From Collinsella aerofaciens (GTDB taxonomy: Bacteria; Actinomycetota; Coriobacteriia; Coriobacteriales; Coriobacteriaceae), in NCBI GenBank assembly GCA_008671135.1, contig RQAP01000004.1, positions 1-25,583 of the forward strand: a DNA stretch of 25,583 bases, written 5' to 3'. The position numbers were made by a program, and so were the translations under genes. The notes under the pieces are model-generated. The model was not told the origin of the DNA. It saw only the letters and a program-made list of their open reading frames with translations, and searched no databases. Shown piece by piece: positions 6,252 to 12,308 of this stretch. Each line of letters starts with the position of its first letter. Positions within the stretch are counted from its first letter, which is position 1.

Positions 6252-6479
6252 ATGGCGATGCGCGAGATCGCGGTCAAGTTCGATGAGGGCGAAATGGCCT
6301 TGATTCAGGGCCATGCGGACGCCACGGGCATGACCTTTTCCGAGTTCGTGAGAAGGGCCGCGTTCGAGAAGGCTGAGGACATGGCGGACATCGAGGCCTA
6401 CAACGAGGCTTTGGACGGGGACGGCGGCACTCGCTACCCGATGGAAGAGGTCGTGCGCATGGCGGTGGAGGCTGAGTGA
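6252..6479 (+). CDS. RelB/DUF6290-like antitoxin, orphan
   Basis: A 75-residue protein with a ribbon-helix-helix-type N-terminus: REIAVKFDEGEMALIQGHADATG, then MTFSEFVRRAAFEKAED. The ...S.SEFVR.A..EK.ED pattern is typical of RelB/DUF6290 antitoxins, which bind DNA through the N-terminus and a toxin through the acidic C-terminus (here about residues 40-75, Glu/Asp-rich). The start at 6252 is chosen because GGAG lies five bases upstream. The longer open frame to 6090 runs through the 110-bp repeat and is not convincing. No RelE/ParE-type toxin follows: a terminator comes about 45 bases after the stop. It is therefore an orphan, perhaps a solitary regulator or a decayed toxin-antitoxin pair. Confidence 0.75.
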   Translation: MAMREIAVKFDEGEMALIQGHADATGMTFSEFVRRAAFEKAEDMADIEAYNEALDGDGGTRYPMEEVVRMAVEAE

Positions 6480-6524
6480 TTGTCCACACGCGTTGTCTGT
6501 CTCGGCTCTAAAGGCTTCTCTTGG

Positions 6525-6559
6525 GCGGGGTTCGGCTTATAGCCGGGTCCCGCTTTTTT
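6525..6559 (+). terminator. Intrinsic terminator after the antitoxin gene
   Basis: A 13-base stem (6525-6537 with 6541-6553, fully paired if G-U pairs are allowed), a three-base loop and six T. It is a strong plus-strand terminator separating the antitoxin from cassette 3. Confidence 0.85.
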
Positions 6560-6766
6560 GCGGCTTTCAGTTGTCTTTCTGAAGGTATGAAATGGCTGCC
6601 TCGATATGAATACGGTCGGCATTCGAAGCGGACGTTATAGCCGCGCTAATAGCGCATGACTTTCTCCCCTGCCGTCATCGTTGCCGCAGCGGCAAGACCG
6701 TTGCAAATACTTGGAATAGCCCTACGCTCGGCTCGTATTGCAAACCCCGAGTGAAGGGAGCCGTAT
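6560..6766. other. Leader region of cassette 3
   Basis: No gene. It holds the inverted repeat at 6681-6695 and the AAGGGAG ribosome binding site. TTGCAA at 6700-6705 could be a -35 box, but no convincing -10 is visible. Confidence 0.35.
6681..6695. promoter_or_regulatory. Inverted repeat upstream of prepilin cassette 3
   Basis: TTGCCGC, A, GCGGCAA is a perfect 15-base inverted repeat ending 71 bases before the cassette 3 ATG. It corresponds in core sequence and distance to those of cassettes 1 and 2. Confidence 0.55.
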
Positions 6767-7717
6767 ATGCATGCAGCGGCAATTAACCTTCGGGGGGGGG
6801 TCGCTCCTGAAACGACCCGCTTCCGAGGGCAATCAATTATCGAGTACGTCCTGATCATTGCCGTCATCGGCCTGGTCATCGTGTTCGCGGGACCCGGCGT
6901 GGCCGGAGCCATCCGAAACCAGTTCAACCTGGTCGGCAACACGGTGAACAATGGGACGGTCGGCGGCGTCGAGGGAGGCGCGTCAGGTGGCGGCTCCGCA
7001 GGCGCCGATTCCGCGGCCGTCCAGGTGGCCATCGCCAAGGACGCGAAGGACTGGACCCTCGACGAGCAGGAGGCGGTTGCCAAAGACATTGCCAAGAACG
7101 GTACATCGTCTATCGCCTACGCCAAGGCCAAGGCCGCCATGGATGCCGGCACCAAGTTCTCGATGAAGTTGACCAATGGCAAGACGCTCGAGTACCGTAT
7201 CATCGGCATCAACCACGACGACTTGGCCGATGGTAGCGGCATGGCAGGCTTGACGTTCGAGGCGACCAACTCTGCCTTGGGTAGCCAGAGAATGAACGCT
7301 ACGGACACCAATGCCGGTGGTTGGGATAAGTCCGAGCTCCGTACCCGCCTCAACAGCGGTGACCTCTGGTTGCTCCTGCCCAGCGAGCTCCAGTCAAAGG
7401 TGAAACCCGTCACAAAGACAACCGATAACGTTGGCGGTAACGGGGGCGGTGCCCCCTCGGCGACGACCGACAAGGTTTTTCTGCTCTCGGCAACCGAAGT
7501 ATACGGGGATATGCAATCTGACGGCATCCAGTACGAGTGCTACAAATCCAAGGGCGTGACGGGGTCGAACTATTCCGGTGCATCAGGCTATAGCCACTGG
7601 ACTCGTTCCGTGAGACCGCGCAGCTCCACATCCTTTCGCTATGTTCAAAGCGGCGGTATTTGCTACAGCTACAGCGCGACGGACTCGTTTTATGTCCTCC
7701 CCGCTTTCTGCTTCTGA
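6767..7717 (+). CDS. Cassette 3: prepilin-leader protein with DUF6273/C-lectin-like domain
   Basis: Complete, 316 residues. The leader MHAAAINLRGGVAP...FRG is followed by QSIIEY (Gly21 at -1, Glu26 at +5), then a hydrophobic helix (about 27-45), AGAIRNQFNLVGNTVNNG and a Gly/Ala/Ser linker. From about residue 88 come KDAKDWTLDEQEAVAKDIAK and YAKAKAAMDAGTKFSMKL, then a domain (about 130-316) with IIGINHDD, TDTNAGGWDKSELRTRLNSG, LLPSELQSKVKPV and DKVFLLSATEVYG. This resembles the DUF6273 family of gut bacterial surface proteins as I recall it. The C-terminus (WTRSVRP...VLPAFCF) has the look of a C-type-lectin/FGE-like fold. Nine G (6792-6800) keep it in frame. AAGGGAG precedes the ATG by six bases. 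Likely a surface-displayed, prepilin-peptidase-processed adhesin; function inferred. Confidence 0.85.
   Translation: MHAAAINLRGGVAPETTRFRGQSIIEYVLIIAVIGLVIVFAGPGVAGAIRNQFNLVGNTVNNGTVGGVEGGASGGGSAGADSAAVQVAIAKDAKDWTLDEQEAVAKDIAKNGTSSIAYAKAKAAMDAGTKFSMKLTNGKTLEYRIIGINHDDLADGSGMAGLTFEATNSALGSQRMNATDTNAGGWDKSELRTRLNSGDLWLLLPSELQSKVKPVTKTTDNVGGNGGGAPSATTDKVFLLSATEVYGDMQSDGIQYECYKSKGVTGSNYSGASGYSHWTRSVRPRSSTSFRYVQSGGICYSYSATDSFYVLPAFCF
6792..6800 (+). repeat. Poly-G tract, 9 bases, in cassette 3 (in frame)
   Basis: Nine G starting 25 bases after the A of the ATG. Together with the preceding C they encode Arg-Gly-Gly and the first base of Val. The frame continues to the full product, so this copy is ON. 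Confidence 0.9.
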
Positions 7718-7730
7718 TCTCTTTCATCGC

Positions 7731-7764
7731 AAAGCCCCCGCAATCCTGCGAGGGCTTTTCTTTT
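7731..7764 (+). terminator. Intrinsic terminator after cassette 3
   Basis: AAAGCCC, C, CGCA, loop ATCC, TGCG, A, GGGCTTT followed by TCTTTT. A strong stem directly after the cassette 3 stop (TGA 7715-7717). Confidence 0.9.
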
Positions 7765-7800
7765 GGCGATTACTCAAACAATTCGAGGTTCATTGTACAG

Positions 7801-7910
7801 GTAATCGGGTTGAGGAGAAATGGGGTCATACAGCGGCTCTCAGAGCGCCTGCCGCACTTCCCCGCCATTACCTTTACGGCATCCTCGTATGGAGTCCATC
7901 CTGGTTGGCG
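7801..7910. repeat. 110-bp repeat downstream of cassette 3 (copy B)
   Basis: Second copy of the element at 6071-6180, in the same orientation and at the same place relative to the cassette terminator. The inverted repeat GCTCTCAGAGC is at 7836-7846. Confidence 0.8.
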
Positions 7911-8183
7911 TTTTGTTGTAACCGCTCACTTGTCCACAGATCAAGTGAACTGCTGGAATAAATACAGCGACACACTAGTTCGTTACAGTCGCCATATCTG
8001 CGTAAATCGCCGCGATAAATACAGCCTGTACTCGTCTGTATACCAGCTACGCGTATGTAGATTCATGTCGCGTTAATAAATCGGCTCAAGCGCGTGCAAA
8101 ACGCGCAAGTAACCGCAAAAAGCGATTATCGCGCAGGTAGATTTTTGGCACCCTGTTGCTTAATCAAAATTAAGCAATTGCTT
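7911..8183. other. Non-coding DNA between cassette array and tRNA-Pro
   Basis: No supported gene; the plus frame across it has no family resemblance. It contains a GCGCGT/ACGCGC hairpin (8090-8106) without a T-run, and the TTGCTTAA half-site cluster at 8156-8185. It is AT-richer than the core genome to the right. Confidence 0.45.
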
Positions 8184-8185
8184 AA
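8156..8185. promoter_or_regulatory. Operator-like cluster of three TTGCTTAA half-sites
   Basis: TTGCTTAA (8156-8163), its complement TTAAGCAA (8170-8177) and TTGCTTAA again (8178-8185). The last two form a perfect 16-bp palindrome, TTAAGCAATTGCTTAA. Such spacing resembles binding sites of MarR-type dimeric regulators. No promoter or regulator gene is obvious beside it, and its right end overlaps the T-run of the tRNA terminator. Confidence 0.35.
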
Positions 8186-8218
8186 AACAAAAAAGGTCAG
8201 GCACTAGGTGCCTGACCT
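8184..8218 (-). terminator. Intrinsic terminator of tRNA-Pro
   Basis: An 11-bp perfect stem (AGGTCAGGCAC with GTGCCTGACCT, loop of three), followed on the minus strand by TTTTTGTTTT. It lies ten bases beyond the tRNA 3' end. Confidence 0.92.
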
Positions 8219-8227
8219 GCAAACTTC

Positions 8228-8304
<77 letters not shown>

Positions 8305-8346
8305 AAGCTATTGTTTGTTGCTCTGCTCTCGCTCGCAACAGGGAGT

Positions 8347-8376
8347 ATATTAACCCGAAACTTTGGACTTGTGCAA
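8347..8376 (-). promoter_or_regulatory. Probable tRNA-Pro promoter
   Basis: On the minus strand, TTGCAC (8371-8376) and TAATAT (8347-8352) are 18 bases apart, close to sigma-70-type -35/-10 boxes, about 43 bases before the tRNA 5' end. Confidence 0.55.
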
Positions 8377-8384
8377 GAACTTTT

Positions 8385-9599
8385 TTATAAATTTTGAAGC
8401 AAGTCCAAAATTGTATCTGCGAGCTGGGGTTTTGTTAGCACGGGAAGTTCTTGCGTGCCCGTTGTGCTCACAATCCAGGCCTTGTTAGTGTCGGTTCCAA
8501 AGCCCGAATCGGCGCGCGAGACATCGTTGGCGATAATGGCATCGCAACCCTTGCGGGTGAGCTTGCGCTGTGCGTACTCCAGGACGTTATCGGTCTCGGC
8601 CGCAAAGCCGATCACGCACCGTTCCCCCTTTTGGCGCGAGAGCTCGGCCAAAATATCGACCGTCTCGACCAGTTCGATGCGATCCAAGCGTTCGTTGGAC
8701 TTTTTGAGCTTATGGTCCGCAGGGGTGGCGGGGGTATAGTCGGCGACGGCGGCCGCACAAATTGCCGCATCGGCCGTCTGGAAGGCGCTCAGGGCCGCCT
8801 GGAGCATCTCTGCGGCGGTTTGCACGCGCACGCACTCCACGCCGCGGGGAACATCGAGCGATGTCGGTCCCAACACGAGCGTGACCTCGCCACCGCGGCG
8901 TGCGGCCTCCCCTGCAAGGGCGACGCCCATCTTGCCTGATGAGCGGTTGCCAATGAAGCGCACCGGGTCGATCGGTTCGTGTGTGGGGCCGGCAGTGATG
9001 ACGATGCGCTTGCCCGCCAGGTCTTGCGGCACGGGGTTGAGCACCTCACAGACAGCCTCGACGATGTCCTCGGGCTCGCTCATGCGTCCCGTGTCCACGT
9101 CGCCGCAGGCAAGGTAGCCGCTGCCCGGACCCACCACATGGACACCGCGCTCGCGCAACGTGGCCATGTTGGTCTGTGTAGCCGGCGCTTTCCACATGCC
9201 ATTGTTCATGGCCGGCGCGATCACGATGAGTCGTGGCGTTGCCAGCAGCGTGGTGGAGATGAGGTCGTCTGCGATGCCGTTGGCCATCTTGGCGATGATA
9301 TTGGCCGTCGCGGGCGCCACGACCACCAGGTCGGGCTCCTGTGCGAGCGAGATGTGGTGGATGGGGTCGGAGGGATCGTCGAATAGGCCCACGGCAACGG
9401 GCTCGTTGGTGAGCGCACGAAAGGTGAGCGGGCCCACAAACTCGGTGGCATGCTCGCTCATGACGACCTTGACGCGTGCGCCGCGCTTTTGCAGCAGGCG
9501 CACGATATTGCACGACTTATAGGCGGCGATCCCGCCGGTAATGCCCAGCAGGATCGTTTTTCCCTCAAGTTGCATTGAATTGTTGGATGCCGCCGTCAT
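8385..9599 (-). CDS. coaBC: Bifunctional phosphopantothenoylcysteine decarboxylase / phosphopantothenate-cysteine ligase
   Basis: Makes 4'-phosphopantetheine in coenzyme A synthesis: CoaB joins cysteine to phosphopantothenate with CTP, and CoaC decarboxylates the product with FMN. 404 residues, normal length. The CoaC half (about 10-185) has GITGGIAAYK, HHISLA with the catalytic His at 81-82, PAMN at 129-132 and the substrate-lid Cys165 in GYLACGDVDTGRM. The CoaB half (from about 195) has ITAGPTHEPIDPVRFIGNRS and SSGKMG, then AAVADYTP and a KLKK motif near 295. The ATG at 9599 follows the upstream stop by two bases, with AAGGAA in the end of that gene. An internal Met at residue 9 is an alternative. 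Last gene of the minus-strand block. Confidence 0.96.
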   Translation of the reverse strand: MTAASNNSMQLEGKTILLGITGGIAAYKSCNIVRLLQKRGARVKVVMSEHATEFVGPLTFRALTNEPVAVGLFDDPSDPIHHISLAQEPDLVVVAPATANIIAKMANGIADDLISTTLLATPRLIVIAPAMNNGMWKAPATQTNMATLRERGVHVVGPGSGYLACGDVDTGRMSEPEDIVEAVCEVLNPVPQDLAGKRIVITAGPTHEPIDPVRFIGNRSSGKMGVALAGEAARRGGEVTLVLGPTSLDVPRGVECVRVQTAAEMLQAALSAFQTADAAICAAAVADYTPATPADHKLKKSNERLDRIELVETVDILAELSRQKGERCVIGFAAETDNVLEYAQRKLTRKGCDAIIANDVSRADSGFGTDTNKAWIVSTTGTQELPVLTKPQLADTILDLLQNL

Positions 9600-9601
9600 C
9601 G

Positions 9602-10321
9602 CTAGGCTTCCTTGCTCGGGAGTACCAGGAGGCGGTGGCAGTACGGGCAGTGCGTAATCTCGCTACCGTCGTGGTTGAGGTCGCTCATGGACGATGCCTG
9701 CAGCGCGGTGTGGCAGACCGTGGGGATGTTGCCCTGGATGGTCTCAACGGCCAGGCCGCGGAACTGCTTGAGGAGGCGCTCGTAGTCGGTGAGCACGTCG
9801 GCCGGCAGCGTGGCAGCAAGCGCGGTGCGCTCCTTCGTGGCGGCGTCAATCTGAGCCTGCAGGTCGGCAGCCTTGGCTCGGGCGGCCTTGGTGTCGGCCT
9901 TTACGCCCTCCTCGAACTTGGCGATGATGGCCTGTGCGCGAGCCTCGCGGTCGAGCGCCTCCTTATGGGCGATGACGACGTCCTTGCGGGTGTGCTCAAT
10001 CTTGTCCAGACGCTTGGCCAGGGTGGCGAGCTCGTTTTCCAGGTCCTGAACCTCGCGGTAGTCGGAGCCGTCGACGTGGCGCTTCTTGGCAGCCTCGATG
10101 GCGTTGTTGGTCTGAATCTCGGTGGTATTGAGATCGTCGAGCTCAATGTCCAGATCCTTGCGCTGGGCGTAGAGCTTGGTCATCTCGGACTTGAGCTTCA
10201 CATAGGTCTTGCGCTTGGAAGCGAGCTCCTTGAGCTCCGGCATATTGGCAAGTTCACTCTTGTTGCGGGCGAGCTCCAAATCGATCTGTTGCAGCTTGAG
10301 TAGCGTAGCGCCGGCGCTCAT
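9602..10321 (-). CDS. Coiled-coil zinc-ribbon protein (DUF164/CdsZ-like)
   Basis: 239 residues. About residues 1-165 form a long charged coiled coil (LKLQQIDLELARNKSEL..., ELKELASKRKTYVKLKSEM). The C-terminus has VCHTALQ, about 20 residues, then HCPYCHRLLVL, the zinc-ribbon part of the DUF164 family. Family members usually have CxxC in both halves; here the first half shows only one Cys followed by His. The start at 10321 is preferred over an upstream ATG because AAAGGAG lies seven bases before it, and it overlaps the nif3-like stop as ATGA. A nif3-like gene next to a DUF164 gene is common in actinobacteria. The molecular role is not established; roles as an adaptor or in RNA/protein quality control have been proposed for relatives. 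Confidence 0.85.
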   Translation of the reverse strand: MSAGATLLKLQQIDLELARNKSELANMPELKELASKRKTYVKLKSEMTKLYAQRKDLDIELDDLNTTEIQTNNAIEAAKKRHVDGSDYREVQDLENELATLAKRLDKIEHTRKDVVIAHKEALDREARAQAIIAKFEEGVKADTKAARAKAADLQAQIDAATKERTALAATLPADVLTDYERLLKQFRGLAVETIQGNIPTVCHTALQASSMSDLNHDGSEITHCPYCHRLLVLPSKEA

Positions 10322-11127
10322 AAGTTCTCTCCTTTTGTCACAGTCCACCATTGGCAAGGGTTCAGTATTTTAATCGCATGACGGGGGTCGACCCCGGCGT
10401 CAACTGCAGAGTTCATCAATATATCAACGAACGGCTCCTCGGAGCGGTCGTGGCCGAGCAAGATCACCGGTAGCCCACGCAAGGCAAGGTCCTGCGCCAC
10501 GTGATAGCCTGCCTCGCCCGTCACGACAACATCCGCACCGGCGGCGATGGCAAGTTCGCCAAAGTCACCGAGGGAGCCGCCCAGAATGGCGACGGTGCGG
10601 CACGAGCGCTCGGCATCGCCCCATACACGCGGGTCGCTTCCGAAGGCCGTGGCAGCACGGGCGGCAAGATCGCGCAGCGTGCACGGGTCGTTGAGCGTCG
10701 CAAGCGCGCCAAGGCCGGTCGACTCGGGGTCGTCTACGTGCTCCAGCGAGCTCACGGGCACGGCGTCCAGCAGCTCACTTAGGCAGGCACGCGCCTCGTG
10801 CGAGCGGTCCAGATTGGTGTGGAGCGAAATAATGCTCACGCCGCAGCGGGCAGCCTCGTAGAGGGCCGCGCTGCACTGGGGTCGTGTGGCATCCGCCGGA
10901 CAAAAGGCCTCGGGTGCCTTGATGTATATGGGATGATGCGTCAGCAGCACGTTGGCGCCGGCTTCTTGGGCGCGGCGAACGTTAGCCACGGTCGCATCGA
11001 GTGCGCAGGCAACGCCGGTGATCTCCGCGGCCGGATCGCCAACGGAGAGTCCTACGTGATCCCAGCCCTCGGCGTCCGCCTTGGGATAGCGTGCCAGCAG
11101 CGCGCGCTCAAGCTCGGCGACGATCAT
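10318..11127 (-). CDS. Nif3-like dinuclear metal-centre protein (YbgI/YqfO family)
   Basis: 269 residues, the short form of the Nif3 family without the PII-like insert. Metal-binding features are GWDHVGL (about 21-27), LLTHHP with His64-His65, HTNLD/RSHEA in the middle, and VVTGEAGYH plus LLGHDRSEE near the end, which contribute the second set of ligands. Relatives form toroidal hexamers. Proposed activities include GTP cyclohydrolase I type 2, but the function remains uncertain. The start ATG overlaps the stop of the cysteine desulfurase gene by four bases, indicating translational coupling. Confidence 0.92.
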   Translation of the reverse strand: MIVAELERALLARYPKADAEGWDHVGLSVGDPAAEITGVACALDATVANVRRAQEAGANVLLTHHPIYIKAPEAFCPADATRPQCSAALYEAARCGVSIISLHTNLDRSHEARACLSELLDAVPVSSLEHVDDPESTGLGALATLNDPCTLRDLAARAATAFGSDPRVWGDAERSCRTVAILGGSLGDFGELAIAAGADVVVTGEAGYHVAQDLALRGLPVILLGHDRSEEPFVDILMNSAVDAGVDPRHAIKILNPCQWWTVTKGENL

Positions 11128-12302
11128 GCGGCACCCACGATCGAGAGCAGCGTCCGGGCGAACTCGTCCAGATCGCCCGGATTCACGCGGTCATCAAAGG
11201 AAATGCGCAGTGCTCCCAATGCCTGCTCGCGACCGATGCCCATCGCGCTCAAAACGTGGCTCGGGTCCATGCTGCCGCTCGAGCAGGCAGAGCCGGCCGA
11301 AACCTCAAAGCCGGCGGCGTCGAGCTTGACGATGAGCTCCTCGGAGTCCATGCCGTCGACGTAGATCGAAACCATACCCGGCAGACGGTCGACCTGCTCG
11401 TAGTCGCCCATGGTGGCATGAATGCGTGGATGGGCCGTAAGCGTGGCGTAGAGTTTGTCGGAAAGGGCTTGCAGCTTTTCGCGCTCCTGAGCCACTTGGG
11501 GCACCAGCGTGCGGGCAGCAGCGGCAAAGGCTAGCTGCGTGCGCAGGTCCTGCGTGCCGGCGCGACGTCCGGCTTCCTGTCCGCCGCCAAAGATGCGGGG
11601 GCGCAGTGGCGTGCGGGTCTTAACGTAGAGCGCGCCGGATGCCACAGGACCGCCAATTTTGTGGGCCGCGACGGACATAGCATCGACGCCCAGCTCGGTG
11701 ACATCGAGTGGAATGTGCAGATAGCCCTGGATAGCATCGGTGTGGAACACTGCGCCCACGGTATGAGCGGCCGAGGCAAGCTCGCGGATGGGCTGCACCA
11801 CGCCGGTCTCGTTGTTGGCGACCATAATGCTCACGAGCGACACGTCGTCGCTCAGCAAGTCGCTCAGCGTGGCAGGCTCAATGTAGCCCGCGCGGCAGGG
11901 CTGCACCAGGTCGACGGTAAAGCCGGCGGCACGCAGCAGCGGCAGGTTGTCCAGAATCGAATCGTGCTCGATGGCCGAAACGATTACACGATCGCGCTTG
12001 CGATCGCGCTGACGAGCGCCCTCGGCAAGACCGAGCAGCGCCAGCTGGTTGGCTTCGGTGCCGCCGTTGGTCAGAACAATCTCGGACGGGCGGACGCGTG
12101 CGCCAAAGCTATGGGCGATCTCGCGACGGGCAACCTCCAGGCGCGCGGCGGCCTTGCGGCCGAGCGAGTGCAGCGAGTTGGGGTTGACGCCGGCAAGCTC
12201 GCTGTCGTCATATTCGCGCTGCGCAAGGAGCGCCTCGGCGCGCATGGGCGTCGAGGCGGCGTAGTCAAGATTCACGGGTATGCGGTTTTGACCTGCGGTC
12301 AT
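11124..12302 (-). CDS. Cysteine desulfurase (NifS/IscS-like)
   Basis: A PLP enzyme that takes sulfur from cysteine for Fe-S clusters, tRNA thiolation and similar uses. 392 residues, normal length. Visible features: LDYAASTPM at the N-terminus, TNGGTEANQLAL (78-89) at the cofactor phosphate site, HDSIL with a conserved His near 113, the NNETGVVQP motif (163-171), HTDAIQ (187-192), PLP-binding Lys215 in AAHKIGGP, and active-site Cys340 in SAGSACSSG. The short loop after the Cys resembles group I enzymes. No IscU/SufU or tRNA-thiolase gene is adjacent, so the recipient is unknown. It sits 6 bases downstream of rpe and overlaps the nif3-like gene. Could be annotated nifS, iscS or nifZ-type; I do not choose. 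Confidence 0.95.
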   Translation of the reverse strand: MTAGQNRIPVNLDYAASTPMRAEALLAQREYDDSELAGVNPNSLHSLGRKAAARLEVARREIAHSFGARVRPSEIVLTNGGTEANQLALLGLAEGARQRDRKRDRVIVSAIEHDSILDNLPLLRAAGFTVDLVQPCRAGYIEPATLSDLLSDDVSLVSIMVANNETGVVQPIRELASAAHTVGAVFHTDAIQGYLHIPLDVTELGVDAMSVAAHKIGGPVASGALYVKTRTPLRPRIFGGGQEAGRRAGTQDLRTQLAFAAAARTLVPQVAQEREKLQALSDKLYATLTAHPRIHATMGDYEQVDRLPGMVSIYVDGMDSEELIVKLDAAGFEVSAGSACSSGSMDPSHVLSAMGIGREQALGALRISFDDRVNPGDLDEFARTLLSIVGAA

Positions 12303-12308
12303 AAGGGT

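Noticed and set aside
6480..6766. Possible toxin gene partnering the antitoxin
   Set aside because: No open frame of toxin length on either strand; a strong terminator follows the antitoxin almost at once.
7660..8076. Plus-strand open frame of 138 residues after cassette 3
   Set aside because: It starts inside cassette 3 in another frame, crosses a strong terminator and the 110-bp repeat, and resembles no family.
8090..8106. GCGCGT/ACGCGC hairpin as a terminator
   Set aside because: A stem of only six pairs and no T-run on either side.
1..8200. Integrase, reverse transcriptase or CRISPR array in the accessory region
   Set aside because: Looked for and not found: no RT or tyrosine/serine recombinase motifs, and no regularly spaced repeats.
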